Below are positions 30,601-40,713 of a stretch of DNA of 64,000 nucleotides, piece after piece. The position numbers were made by a program, and so were the translations under genes. This DNA is from Cafeteria roenbergensis (Eukaryota > Sar > Bigyra > Bicosoecida > Cafeteriaceae), in NCBI GenBank assembly GCA_008330645.1, contig VLTN01000013.1:554320-618319 (forward strand), given 5' to 3'. Every line of letters starts with the position of its first letter. The stretch's first letter is position 1. The notes below the pieces were generated by a model. It saw nothing but the letters and a program-made list of their open reading frames with translations. It had not been told where the DNA came from and ran no database searches.

Positions 30601-31728
30601 CAGCGCCGCGGTGACCTCCCGCCCGTCAAAGTCGACGAGCAGCGCCATGGCGGAGGCGGAGTCCATCGCGGCCTCGGCAAGCAGGCTAGCCGAGGCCTCC
30701 TCCTCGGGCGACGCAACCTCAGCCCCAGCGGGGCGCGCGACGGCGGCGGCTGCTGCGGCTGTTTCTGCTGCCGCTGGCTCGGCCGCTGGCTCGGCCGCTG
30801 CTGCTGCTGCTGCTGCTGCTGCTACCGAAGGCGCAGCTCCGCCCGCCGCAGGCGCGACTGGCTCGGGTGCAGCGTCCTGGGCTGCGCTGGCCCCTGGCTC
30901 AGCGGTGGAGCCATCGACAGGCTGGGCGTCTGCGGCTCCGGCCGCAGCCGCCGCTGGCACGGCTGGCGATGTCGGCGCCTCGGCGGTGCTCGAAGCGCCG
31001 TCCCGCGCCGGATCGCCTTGCGCAGCGTCCTCGGCTGCCGGGGGGCGCGCCGACTCGGAGTTCGCTGCCACCGCGCCGGCACCATGTGCTTCGGGGTCGG
31101 GCTCGCCGGCGCCCCCACGAGAGGCCGGCGCCTGGCCCTCGCCGGCCCTCTGAGGCGCCGGGCTGCCGGTGGGCGCGGCTTCCTTCTTGTCCGATGCGGC
31201 CTCAGCCGCGCTGCCACCGTCCGCCGCTGCGTCTTGGGCGTTGAGCGAGGCAGCATGCACCGGGGGCACCGCCCCGCGGACGTCCGCGTTGGGGTCACGG
31301 GCGTGGGGCTCGTCGGGTGTCGGCGGCGCTGTCTCCTGGGCGTCCGCGTTGGGATCCGCGCTCGCGCCCGCCGCGCCGCCGTGCGTGCCCCGGCCGCTTG
31401 CGGGCGAGTCGGGCTGCCCCGTACCGGGGGTTGCCGGCGGGCCCTCGGCCCCGGGCGTCGCGCCGGTCGGCTTGGGAGCGGCTGGCGCGGGCGGCTTGGG
31501 AGTTTTTGGGGCTCCGGAGCGCTGGCTGTCCTCTCCCTGCGCGTGCTGCGCCGCCGGGTTGGACGGGTCCTCGCCCTGGTCCTCCTCATGGGCGCGCGCT
31601 CCCTTCGCGCCCTTGGCATTTGCGGCGGGGGCACCATCCGCCGCAGCGGCCCGCACCGGGTTAGGAGTCGCTGGGTCGATCGGCATGGACCGGCTGGCCT
31701 CGTCCAGCTTGCTCGCTCCGCACCCCAT
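27628..31728 (-). CDS. Putatively N-myristoylated protein with degenerate Hsp70-like region
   Basis: A single exon encodes 1,366 residues from the ATG at 31728. The protein begins MGCGASK, a textbook N-myristoylation motif with a Cys that could be palmitoylated, so membrane attachment is likely. The first 340 residues are Ala/Pro/Gly-rich low complexity. From about residue 350 the order of segments recalls the Hsp70 ATPase fold: a strand pair (MALLVDFDGREVTAALCG), then AVVAVPAWLSARADHRRIAR-AVSAGLRV followed by VPRSVAAAAAG (compare the Hsp70 VPAYF...AGL...NEPTAAA block), later AAAAKRALTATL (compare AKRTLS). Phosphate-binding glycine motifs are not convincing. The middle carries Asp/Ser- and Gly-rich inserts. 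If the relation is real, it is a highly divergent, perhaps inactive Hsp70/actin-fold protein. Gene model good, function speculative. Confidence 0.72.
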   Translation of the reverse strand: MGCGASKLDEASRSMPIDPATPNPVRAAAADGAPAANAKGAKGARAHEEDQGEDPSNPAAQHAQGEDSQRSGAPKTPKPPAPAAPKPTGATPGAEGPPATPGTGQPDSPASGRGTHGGAAGASADPNADAQETAPPTPDEPHARDPNADVRGAVPPVHAASLNAQDAAADGGSAAEAASDKKEAAPTGSPAPQRAGEGQAPASRGGAGEPDPEAHGAGAVAANSESARPPAAEDAAQGDPARDGASSTAEAPTSPAVPAAAAAGAADAQPVDGSTAEPGASAAQDAAPEPVAPAAGGAAPSVAAAAAAAAAAEPAAEPAAAETAAAAAAVARPAGAEVASPEEEASASLLAEAAMDSASAMALLVDFDGREVTAALCGRAAAAPESVVVVQSAVSDEMTKARGAAQAMRSLVGQRGWDMWSAGARSWQVHEGVGPAPATWGMPAGFESLKARRDGGLALGRLLRSGRQDPDDDPSRPGREANLLAMGTAAGKVQGGDTDTDDSDSDGDGDSEEGWWEPSGTLPVRETGRLLRADAAYPLCKALHHAAREAVQAAEQAADVASAKLPMSTFAVVAVPAWLSARADHRRIARAVSAGLRVGRGRVHIVPRSVAAAAAGMRADPCSGGAAAPSSAADAAGPAAVAPGDALSALLARPASLDRLSSRWAAMLGQGADKAVVAREREARANKPGPLSGQVLASAWPTVGVRLGLVSGLAAVVSSLACEAAVVSGGFVMPSAVSPEEDDASGDWGFAATSPADVGGGGHGSKASAGTGAGMGAGTGAAREEGQVKLIQMAEFGWRSVGGGTGVVGDERMELSLGEGAWEDQDGGGGGGGGKRGSEAKAAAMAAAAGGESQAESAAKLDAASGSAWLSRVEGGGSPAPIRGASAVVDPAGGLSFALARVIGRAALLNARVGMDAEGLTSDVGAAAAKRALTATLTALPSDGVGGAEGGGEALEVEELEDGEIEDHAADPTTAGRRGAAGKGSSDPALSGGAAAGGAVLGLPANFAEVLLGSWAVQEAGADPEQEGRNGAPSSGGSGGKGREDGPGAALAASVLGSEAEATRTALGTMLRWTNAATPASAGRVLPAMQRWWEGSVAPPPVAGDLLVSRCSVPGMRADVGVLLGAALLAVAGGRDLDAGRACAAILAGAPLQLAGEGEEDAVAQLRTASAAAVGTDFAVSLLAARWAGLALGPLDVVALSRGGAQSPQVLAPAAHAAVARAVVAAARRARPDDLAAALGGESRLSLSGAWLTEPACTLAVAAAVRSAPHCPKLVAAMPVVALGTAGAQTAIELKGQGAATTLALARPERPSPWARPGVMTGLAVLARCLAQPQDAQGAPKGVDEHAGAALTYAFDRLVRRSSAWR

Positions 31729-32070
31729 TGCTCAAGCTCTCCTGCGGCGCGAGAGGGCTATATCCTGCGTGCTGGACGCTGGCTGCGCGTTTGTCGCGGC
31801 CTGCGCTCCCTGGTCGGGCCGGGCAAGGCGTGTGCTCGGTCGGCCTGGCGCGCGCGGATTGTGCTGTGGAGCCGGTTTGCGCAAGCAGAGCACCGCCGAC
31901 GGGTTAGCAGCAACGCGCCAAGTGCCGTCAAAGAAACTTGCGGCGCCCCAGAAAAACCCAAGCCGCGCAGCAACTCCGCAAAAAGCGCCCGCCGAATTCG
32001 GCGCAGGTCGCTGTGGTTGGGCCACCAGCGCGAGGGGCAGCAACAGAGCGCACGCCGTCGGACCGGGGGC
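31729..32070. promoter_or_regulatory. Spacer between amylase stop and MGCGASK-gene start
   Basis: This 342-bp stretch lies between two minus-strand genes and is less GC-rich than either. No coding evidence was found; it should include the amylase 3' UTR and the downstream gene's promoter. Confidence 0.3.
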
Positions 32071-33660
32071 TCAGCACCCAGACAGCGGCACGTAAATCTT
32101 GGACTCGCCCTGGTCCAGGTACACGTCGAAGCCGCCCGCGGCCACCTTGACGCGGTCCGCTGTGGGGTAGAACACGTTGGACAGAACGCAGCCGACGGGC
32201 CACGTGGTGCCCGCGCCGTAGGTGATCGAGCGGACCTGCTGGGCGCCGTTGGACCCCACGTTGGTGGTCGCCACCAGCACCTGGCCGCGCGAGAAGGCGT
32301 AGAACGTGTCGTCGGAGTAGCGTTGCACCTGCGGCTGCGTCCAGACCTGGTTCTGCTGCCTCGCTGCGATGACCGTCTTGATGTGCGTGAAGAGTGGCGT
32401 TGTGGTGTCGTAGCCGCTGGTCCAGAGCGGCTCGCGGCAGTGCGGGTCCGGCCCGCCGTCGAAGCCTTGCTCGGAGCCGTAGTAGACGATGGGGATGCCC
32501 CTGGTCATGATCATGAAGGTGAGGGCCGCCTTGTAGGCCACCTGGTCGTTGCGCACGTAGAGGAACCGGGGGTTGTCGTGGTTGTCCAGGAACGTCCCCA
32601 GCGCGTCCACGTCCTCAAAGGCCTCGTACGCCTTGAGCGTGCTCTGCAGCTGGTTCATGCTCTGCTGCTGCGCAAACACCGCGCGCATCGTGAAGAAGAG
32701 CGGGTAGCTGAGCAGGCCCGGCAGAGCCCCGCCCTGGTAGGGCGCCACGTACCCGATGTTGCCGTTGAACACCTCGCCCACCGCGTACACCCCAGCGGCG
32801 GACTGGAAGGACCTCCAGAACGGCATGTCCACCTCCGGCACCGTGTCGACGCGCAGCCCGTCGAAGCCGTACCCGTGCACCTGCGCGGCCACCCACTGCT
32901 GGAGGTACTGCGCCACGAAGGGCACGCTCTGGTTCAGGTCCGGGAGCCCCGACAGCCGGCAGAGCTCGACCTCTTGCTGGTTGTTGGCGTTGAAGTCGAT
33001 GTTGCAGTCGGCGGGGCAGTGGCTGCAGTCGTGGTAGTGAAGGCTGGAGTTGAACGGGAAGAAGCCGCCGATGTCGCTGATCGTGCCGCCCATGTGGTTT
33101 CCCACCACGTCCAGCATGGCGAACATGCCCTTGCCGTGCATGCCGTCGACGAAGCCCTTCAGGTCGGCGGCCGGGCCAAAGTGCCGGTTCAGCCCGCCGT
33201 CCCCGGACAAGGTCAGCGTGCTTGCCCAGTACCCATGGAAGGACTCGGGGCTGTCGATCTGCCGAGGGATGGGCGAGATCCATACCGCGTCACAGCCAAG
33301 CTCGGCGACGTAGTCGAGCTTTTTCGTCGCGCCCGCATACGTTCCGCCGCAATACTGGGAAATGTCGTTGCATGGCGACGTGGATCCGTCAGTGCGGGCG
33401 AACCGGTCCGTGAGCAGCTGGTAGATCACGCGGCCCTTCCAGTCCTGCAAGGCCGGAGCAGCGGAGGATGGCGGGGGGAGGGGGGGGCGGGAGTGGGGGG
33501 CAGGGGAAGAACCGCAAGCGCCCTGCGATCACGGAGCGGCGGAGGCTGGTTGCAGCCCGGCGCGTGCTCCGCAGCGTCCGAGGCTCACATCGGTGCTGGC
33601 AGCCAGGGCCGACGCAGCAAACGCCCCGCAGATGGCCATGGCCACGGCAGACTTTGCCAT
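32071..33660 (-). CDS. Secreted alpha-amylase, GH13 (TAKA-amylase type)
   Basis: Alpha-amylase hydrolyses internal alpha-1,4 bonds of starch and glycogen. Exon 1 (33660-33589) encodes 24 residues, a clean signal peptide ending near ALAAST; a 144-bp GTGAGC-AG intron joins it in phase 0 to exon 2 (33444-32071), giving 481 residues, close to the fungal/protist amylase length. All four GH13 regions are present: I DVVGNHMG, II GLRVDTVPEV (nucleophile Asp about residue 220), III GEVFNG (acid/base Glu about 249), IV FLDNHDNPR (Asp about 315). The N-terminus DWKGRVIYQLLTDRFAR is typical for the family. No starch-binding domain follows. Being secreted, it would act outside the cell or in the food vacuole. 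The intron contains long C runs (33472-33500) before the acceptor. Confidence 0.93.
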
Positions 33661-33882
33661 CGCTCCGCGCGCAAGCTGGGCGGCGCGAGTGGCGGCCAGA
33701 GAGGTGCAGCTCTGTTCCCCAAGCCAGTGTTGCCGCTGACTCTGCGCGCTTGAACTTGGTCCACTGCCAAGCGCCCCAGCTGGGCTCCGGGCCGCGTCTC
33801 CCCGCGCCAGGGACTCCGGGCAGCGCAGCGGGCCCGCGTGCGCAGCCCCCGCGCACGGCAGGTGCCGCCTCGCGCTCCCGAA
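33661..33882. promoter_or_regulatory. Divergent promoter region, amylase / small Cys-tipped protein
   Basis: These 222 bp separate the amylase ATG (minus) from the ATG of the small plus-strand gene. It must carry the amylase promoter. No clear core element was recognised. Confidence 0.35.
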
Positions 33883-34314
33883 ATGAACTGTGCGTGGTGC
33901 TGCTGCTGCGCGGAGCCGCCTTTGCCGCCAGTTGACTACGACGCCGAGCGGCGGCTGCGCGAAGAGGAGGAGGCCCGGCGGCTTCGCAAGGCCCAGAAGC
34001 GGAAGGAGGCCCGCGCTGCGCTGATGAAGGTCAGGAGGGGCGTCCTCGACTCCAAGGCGCACCTGGGCGCGCAGGTCGAGGCCTCGGAAAGCCCCAGGCG
34101 TGACATTCCAGCAACCGCCGGCTCAGACTTGCTTGCGCGGCCGGAGGGCCGCGCAACGGCACCTGCCCCTGCGCCAGCCTCGCCAGCTGTGTCCCTTGCG
34201 TCCTCGAGCGAGGACCTTTCGCGCGGCGCCCGCACGGGCATGTCCGGGGCGGGCTCGGCACCCAGACGCGGCCGCGCAGCGGCACGTGGTGCGCATGCAG
34301 GGGCAGCCGTCTGA
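33883..34314 (+). CDS. Small protein with N-terminal Cys cluster and charged helix
   Basis: This 143-residue frame starts at the ATG at 33883. It begins MNCAWCCCC, a cluster of cysteines typical of palmitoylated, membrane-tethered peripheral proteins, followed by a strongly charged helix (DYDAERRLREEEEARRLRK) of about 45 residues and a Pro/Ala/Ser-rich, presumably disordered tail. No family is recognised. The order Cys tip then acidic/basic helix argues for a real gene, and it is spaced like other divergent pairs here. It could instead be the first exon of a longer gene, as the C-terminal half is low complexity. Confidence 0.4.
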   Translation: MNCAWCCCCAEPPLPPVDYDAERRLREEEEARRLRKAQKRKEARAALMKVRRGVLDSKAHLGAQVEASESPRRDIPATAGSDLLARPEGRATAPAPAPASPAVSLASSSEDLSRGARTGMSGAGSAPRRGRAAARGAHAGAAV

Positions 34315-35516
34315 CCTGATGGCACCATCAACGGGGGGCGTTGCGCCTCGGAAGTGACTTCGTCGGGTGTCGGTGCGGCGAGCAAGGCGTCCCGGCCGCT
34401 CGGAGGAGGAGGGAGGGAGGGAGGCCGGGCAGCGAGGTGCGGATGGCTCGCCTGCTGCAAAAAGCGGGAGTGGCGGCCGCCTGCTGGCTGGCGGAGCCGC
34501 AGAGGACCCGTGCACTGGCATTGCCACCAGTCGTGCATCTGTGTGCTGCCTTTTGTTGTCGCCGTGTTTGCGTGATTGCGTGGTTTGCGGCATCGCTTGG
34601 CCGGCCAAATGTGTTGTGGCGCCCTGCCGCGCACCCGCGGCTCTCGTCCTTCCTTCAGCAAAATCGCGGCACCCATGACCCAGAGCCGCATCCCGTGAGT
34701 GCCGTCGCAGCGCCTCCCGCCTGGGATGGCCGCATGCCTGCGAATGCTGGCTTGACCCGCTCCTGACCTGCAGAGCACGTCAGCGGCCAATCGCCATAAA
34801 CTCGCGCCTGTCGCGATGGTCTGGAGAGGCACTCTTTCGCACCAGGCGCAGCCGCTCCGGAAATTCCAGTAATGCCCGCCGTTCTTGCCTTCGCTGCTCG
34901 TCGCATGGGTGAGTGACGCCGTGCGCGCGTGAGAGCGGGTGCACTCGGACGAGGCAATTGTCAGCGCGTCTGACGCACGACGGCACTGGCGCTTGCCTGC
35001 CCCGCCGCCACCGAGAGCGGCTCCCCCCCCCCTCCCCTGCACGCCTGACTCCTCGCAGGGTCCGGATTCCCCCTCGTTGTCGGTGTGAGTGCGTTGCAGC
35101 CGTGCCCGCCCGCGACGCCCACCCCCGCTGAGACGCGCCCGCCTGCGACCCGGTTCTGACTCCCGACTGACCGCGCCTCTGTTCGACTCTCGCAGACCGC
35201 CTTCGGGCTCGCTAGTGCCGGGTTGGCGGACGCCTTCGCAAACAGGCAACAATTCACGTCGTCGCTTACCGCCCCGAAGCCGGGGCAGGTCGCCGAGGCC
35301 TTCGGCTTGGCGACCCCGGTCGGACTTGCCGCCGCCTCGGCTCGCAGCTTCGACAGCAGGCGCTGACCAAAGCCGGGGCGCGTGCGCCGTGTGCACACGG
35401 CAAGCACGCCGCACTGCTGCTGCTTATTTTGTTGTTGTTTTTGCGAGCAACTACTGCTGTGTGACTGCGGCCCCGAGCGCGATACGCCGCGCAATATCTG
35501 CCTTCGAGTGCGGCGG
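34315..35516. other. Gene-poor stretch, 1.2 kb
   Basis: No convincing coding sequence was found on either strand; open frames here are short and lack the strong GC third-position bias of neighbouring genes. Both flanking genes end here (plus-strand small gene at 34314, minus-strand MORN gene at 35517), so it should hold both 3' UTRs. T-rich patches at 34549-34575 (plus) and A-rich on the minus strand opposite 35427-35446 may be 3'-end signals. Confidence 0.4.
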
Positions 35517-36778
35517 CTAGTCGGCCGACCCTTGCACCACAGCGAGAATGCGGGCCAGGGTGCTGGAGCCCGGCGAGCGCAGCTCCACCCTCCGAACAAG
35601 CCCAACCCGAACGATTTCAGCGAAGAACTCGGGCACGGCGATGCAGACGCCGAGGCCGAGGGCAAGCGCGGAACAGAACCCGAAGACGACAGCAGACAGG
35701 TAAACGCAGTGAGAGGCCGTGGCCTGGGCGCGTGGGGGAGGCTCCGTGCGCCCCCGTGGCGTCGCCCCGGAGGTGGCTCGCTCCGTGGCACCGCAAGGCC
35801 TTCGCGGTTCGGCTGGCGGCCCCCCAGGCTTCCCGGAGCCCTCGTCGAGCACTCGCGCGGCGGGCTCCTCTTCTGGCTGCTCCTCCTCCGCGCGGGTCAG
35901 CCGTGCCGCCTCGGCCTCCACGTCGCCTTCGCGAACCTTGAAGCAGAGGCCCGCCACTGCCAGCGCGGCTCTCACAAAGGGCTCAAACGCGAGGAGAGAC
36001 GTGGTCGAGGTCCACAGCACGGCGGCGACCGCATCGTCCAAGTCCCCGGTGTACAAGAACAGCCCCATCATCCCCACGCGCAGGTAGTGGACCTGGCGCC
36101 GCAGGTGCACGCGTGCGTACACCAGCAGAACAGCCAGCACCGACCCCCACGTGCTGGCGGCGTCGGGCGACGCCGGGTGCGACTGCTGCGGGTCCGCGAG
36201 CCAGGCCGGCATGCGGGCCGCCGCACCCCCGCCCTGCTCCCACCACATCTCTTCTTCCTCGTCCACAAACCACCCCGCCGAAGGGCCAGTGGCAGCGGCG
36301 TCCGCGGTGCCACCGGCTGCATCGGCGGCAGCCGCCACGACGGCGTCCCGCCCTGCAGCGTGGGCGAGGCGAACCACCGAAAGCCACGTCCCCCTCGCGC
36401 CGTCCGTCGGGTCGTCGCCGAGCGGCACCCCCTGCCCGTCCGTGTCGCCGCGGCCCAGCCACCCTGGGCCTGCCCCAGGCACAGCCAGCGCCCGTGACAG
36501 CCTCACTTCCGGCAGCGTCACAGAGTTCATCAGCGCGGTCTCGGCAACCTGCTCGGCTGCCGCCCACGCGTGCAAGCACGACCACGGAACGATTAGCTGC
36601 CCGGGCCGCATGGCCATGGCCGCGGCTCGGCGCCCGATGCCGGCGTCCACGTCCTCGCCCCACCCGGCTCCGGCCGCCAGCTCGACCGCGGCGATTGCCC
36701 GTGCGACCTCCGCGGCCACGCCGTCGGCCCCGAGCTGCCGCCAATTCCGCTGGCTCTGCCCGTGCTCCGACATGCCGG

Positions 36779-36822
<44 letters not shown>

Positions 36823-39231
36823 CTACTCCTGTTTGTGCTGCTGGTGCTGCTGGTGCTGCTCCTGTTTGTGCTGCTGGTGCTGCTGGTGCTGCTGTCCGAG
36901 CCGCACCCGCAAGCGCGGGCCCAGTACTCTTCTGCGTGCAGGAGTCCGCGCACTCCCCCCCTCGGCGCCTTGCCCGTCCGCGGCGGCCTGCCCCAGCGAG
37001 GCGGCACCCCGCCCGCACCGGCCGAGTCGCTGCCGTCCACTACGGCGCGAAGGAACACTGCGATGCCCCGCACGTCAACTTCGGCGCCGGGCAACGGCCC
37101 TCCCTGTCCGGCGGGCAGGCGCAGCGCCGGGGGCAGCAGCGGGGCTGGGGACGCCCTCGACAGCGAGTCCGCGGCCGCCATGGCCGTCCACACCCTCCTC
37201 GCAGTCGCGAGCAGCGTCGCGGCTGTTGGCCCGCGGGGGTCCACGCGGCAGCTGCACTGCGCCGCCACCGCAGCCGCTGCTGCCGCCGCCGCCTCCTCCG
37301 CTGGAACTGCCGAGCCCGCCAGCATGTCGTCCCCCCAGCGCTTGGACTCCCCGGCGAGCAGCGAGGACACCTCCATCAGCGCGGCAGAGCCAAACGATGT
37401 CCAGACCGCCGACGAGGTCCACTCCTCCAAGCGACCCCCCCTGCGCCTCGCGGCAGCAGCGTCGGCAGCGGCCGCAGCCCAGGCAGCCCTGGCGCTGTTC
37501 GCGGGGCCCCGCTCCTCTGGGCGCAGCCACCCGAGCGCCCAGCAGTTCCCGAACCCGTCCTCGCTGTTACGTTCCGCCGAGTCGGCCCAGGCCCTGTCCG
37601 CCGCCCGTCGAAGCATCACAGCGGGGAAGAATGTCGCCCGCAGCACGGCGCTGAGCGCCGACTCTCCCAGCCCGGTCACTGCTGCCGCGCTGCCGGACCC
37701 AGTCTCCGACCCGCTTGCGATGGCCGACGGCGGTCGCAGCGCCCACGCTGCGCCACCCCAGTCCACGGGGGCAGGGCTTGCGCCATTGGCCCGGTCGCGC
37801 CCCGTCTCGAATGCGCCCGACGAGTTGTCGGGCGGGCCTGGCCACCCACTCAGGTGCAGATGCTGTCCGGCCAGCGCCCCTCCCGCAACGGAGTAGTTGC
37901 CCCACGCAGCCAAGGCTGCCCGTGCAAGGCGCCCCTCCGGCGGCCCCAGCCGACAGTCCCAGCCAGGAGCGCACGCGAGATCGACGGCGGTGCCGTCCTC
38001 GCCTGCCACCAGCTCTGCGCCCCGCTCGGCTCCGACCACAGCCGCTGACACCAGAGCCAGAAGCTCCCGCAGGTGCGGCAGAATGAACCACACCGCCACC
38101 ACAAGCAGCAGCGCCACCACCAGCCGGGCAGCCCGACGCACCGGCACTGGGTGCCCGTCGACGAATCGCTCCACCAGGCGGAGCGTGCCGACGAGCCGAC
38201 GCCCCGGACCCGACCCCACAGCGGAACCATCGCCAGCAGCGCCCTTCTCGGCAGAGCTGGTGACGGCCTGGCGAGGGGCGCTGTGCTGCCGGGAGGCCTC
38301 GGTGGCGTCTGCCTCGCCGTCGGCACTCCGTCGCGCCAGCAGCGCATGGCTCCCGCCGCGCGAGCCCGAGCCCGCGCCATCAGCCGCGCCCGCACCATCG
38401 CCCTCGCCCGCAACATCGCCCTCGCCTTCGCCCTCGCGCGGCGTGCCGATAAGCAGGACGCCCCACCCGTGCGGCTCGTCGTGCACAAAAGAGCCCTGGA
38501 AGGCAGAGCCGTCCGCCCAGCGCAGGCGCCCCTGCCCATGCATCATGTCCCGAACCCAGCCGCCGTGGTAGGCGCGGCCGTCGCGAAACTGCGCCGACCC
38601 GCTGCCCTGCTTGTGCCCCTGCCACCAGTCGCCGCTGTACCGCTCGAAGCTCGTGTCTTCTGCAGGCCCGGGCCGGAGCGTGCCTCGCCCGGACGCCTTG
38701 GAGTCCACCAGCCTCCCGCTGCGAGGGCAAACCAGGGCGCGCGCGGCGCGGTGCAGCGTGACGCGGCGCAGTGCGCTGCGCGCCATGACTTGGTGCCGGT
38801 GGGGCAGCGCTGCAGCCTCTGTCTGGTGCGGGGGCAGCAGCTTCAATGGCCCTTTCCAACACGCGCCAGTCCCCTCGGGCTCCCAGGGCTCAGCCGTCGG
38901 GCTGAATGCAAGGGGGGTGCACTGACTTCACGCGCTCGGCATTGGCATGCGCCCTGCGACTGGAAGCCTGCTCTCACTGGTACGTGGACTCGCCGTTTGC
39001 GCCGAACCACAGCTTGCCGTCCCGCATCTCGCCGTGCTCGAACCGGCCCTTGAACCTCCGGTAGTTCCCGCCCATGCGCCAAGCCATCTCCCCCATCCCG
39101 TGCGGCACGGAGCGGATGGCCTCGCCAACGTACCGCGCGCGCCCGAAGGCGTCGTCGTCGTCGAAGCAGATGTCCACGGCAGTGGGAGCCGAAGCGGCTG
39201 CCGAAGCGGCTGCCGCAGAGGCTGCGATCAC
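35517..39231 (-). CDS. MORN-repeat membrane protein, 5' end unresolved
   Basis: Two exons are supported: about 39231-38978 and 38775-35517, joined across GTGAGA-AG so that MORN repeats run through the junction. Exon 1 carries repeats such as RYVGEAIRSVPHGMGEM and RFEHGEMRDGKLWFGANG. Exon 2 carries RYSGDWWQGHKQGSGSAQF, YHGGWVRDMMHGQGRLRW and FQGSFVHDEPHGWGVL. MORN repeats bind membrane lipids or act as membrane-cytoskeleton linkers. After them comes a hydrophobic span (ARLVVALLLVVAVWFILPHL), about 600 residues of Ala/Gly/Ser-rich luminal or extracellular sequence with a poly-Ser run, and two to three C-terminal hydrophobic segments (near WGSVLAVLLVYARV and AVVFGFCSALALGLGVCIAV). No ATG opens exon 1 (a GTG stands at 39231), and the frame continues to about 39345, so an upstream exon must supply the start. 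Confidence 0.72.
36778..36895 (-). repeat. (AGC)n-rich poly-Ser microsatellite inside MORN gene
   Basis: On the plus strand this reads as a CTG run of about 12 units, then GTG/CTG mixtures with two copies of a block ending CTCCTGTTTGTGCTG. On the coding strand it gives a Ser-rich run with the block SSTSSTSSTNR repeated. A pure CAG/CTG tract is a known slippage hotspot, so length polymorphism is expected. Confidence 0.85.
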
Positions 39232-39684
39232 GGCAGGCGGTAGCGCGGCATAGCGGGCGACATCGAGCGCAGTGGCCCGGGGCGTGGCCCGCCTGCGGTG
39301 CTGCGGCGAGGCATTCGCGCCTGGGTTTCCCCGTCCTGCCGGCCAGTCTCACACGAGGCCTTTCCCCTGCGCCGCTTGGAGCCAGGGGGTGGCATCGCGG
39401 TGTGCACCGCCCGGCCCGAGGGCGCGAGCCCTTCGTGGCCGGCGCCGGACCTGTGCAGCGCGCCCAGGGGCCGGGACGATGCGCCGCCGCGGTTGCAACC
39501 TCGCGGCAGAGCAGCCACCTTCCGCGTCGTGCGGTTGCTTGCAAGTCAGTGTTCCGCGCCTCGCTTGGGTGTGACCGAACCAAAGGCGCCGACGCATGCC
39601 GCGTTCATTCAAGTGGCGGCCTGTGCGGACACAACCGTCGCGCTGTATTCACGCAAGCGAGCAATGCGCAACCTGTGCTGCGAT
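39232..39684. other. Unresolved 5' part of MORN gene and lipocalin 3' flank
   Basis: The MORN gene frame is open up to about 39345 on the minus strand; an acceptor-like CAG at 39323-39325 or 39345-39347 could mark its upstream exon border. The ATG at 39597 (minus) is a candidate start, but no join could be proven. The rest is expected to be the lipocalin 3' UTR and a short promoter. Confidence 0.3.
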
Positions 39685-40713
39685 TCACCAGCATCCCTCC
39701 TGGCGAGTGGGCAAGGGCTTGTTCAGCTCGTTGTTGTAGCCCATCTTGTTGAGGCGATCGTACACCTGGGCCTGGTAATGCTGGCGGAAGTCGGTGATGT
39801 TGCGGGCGAGGACGAACAGTGACAGCTGGAACGGGTCGGAGACGATGGAGTAGGTGTAGGGGCCGCCCTGCACCACGGGCTCACCGAGCATGATGACCCA
39901 GTCTGCGGCACACGTCATGATGCGCAAAGCACGGAGTGGGGCGGGGAGGGCTTGGCGGGGCGCGGGCGGGTCAAACCCAGCAAGAGACAGGGGATAGCGC
40001 GCGACGTGCTCGCAGCTGGAGGGGCACGGCCTATCTCGAAATCTCACAAGGAGCCGGCACAGGGACGCCCTGAAGGTGGACGGTGAGCGCCGCCGGGTTG
40101 CTCGCGTCTTCGGCCTCGGCCCAGCCATCGATGTCTGACGGGGGTCCCGCCGGGGTGCCCACGCGGGCAACGTTGTGGACGCCGACGGTGCCGTTCGGGT
40201 TCACGTCGTAGTTGGCAGCCACGCAGACAGTTCCTGCCTCGAACGTGGCGTTCACCGTCAGAGAGGAGGCCATCTGGTACCAGCGGCCGAGGTACTGGGA
40301 TACGTTGAGCTGCGGCATAAAGTGGGTCGGGGCCACGGTGGCGGGAGGGGGGGGGGTGGCAACAGGGACGCGCGGGCGGAGTTGGCCGACGATCTTGCGT
40401 GCGGGTCCGTCAGAAAAACTTGCACACGTCAGTCCTTCAAGTTTGCACGCCCGTGGGCCATCGCCCTCGCGTCCGGCCCCGACCCTCCCGTCTCGGCGGC
40501 AGGGCGAATGGGGCCCACGGCAAGGCCTTTCGTCAAGAAGGGCAGCGCGGGGCAGCGCGGGGCAGCGCGGGCCGGCGTTCCCGCTTGCGTTTGCTCAAGA
40601 ACAACCGCGCGAGCTGCTTCGCTCACCTTGGGGACTGGGTCGACCTTGAATGCAGGGCGGGCCTCCGCGGAGAGCAGGGTTGCTGCCAGGACGATGGCGA
40701 GGGTTGCGATCAT
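39685..40713 (-). CDS. Secreted lipocalin (apolipoprotein D / Blc type)
   Basis: Lipocalins are beta-barrel carriers of small hydrophobic ligands. Three exons are predicted: 40713-40627, 40309-40048 and 39902-39685, with phase-0 and phase-1 GTGAG-AG introns of 317 and 145 bp, giving 188 residues, the usual family size. Exon 1 encodes a signal peptide (MIATLAIVLAATLLSAEA). Exon 2 opens with the family signature LNVSQYLGRWYQMAS (the G-x-W motif), then CVAANYDVNPNGTVGVHN. The second join yields PYWVIML, matching the conserved YWV strand, and then TYSIVSDPFQLSLFVLARN, the motif containing the conserved Arg after strand H. Both joins restoring family motifs makes the model strong. It resembles the outer-membrane/secreted Blc-apoD branch, which binds fatty acids or lysolipids; the actual ligand is unknown. 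Confidence 0.9.

Noticed and set aside
29440-33753. Plus-strand open frame of about 1,437 codons opposite the MGCGASK-protein and amylase genes
   Set aside because: It is an antisense mirror frame: strong GC at third positions removes stops on the opposite strand. It spans two genes and an intergenic gap, is Arg/Gly/His-rich and shows no domain.
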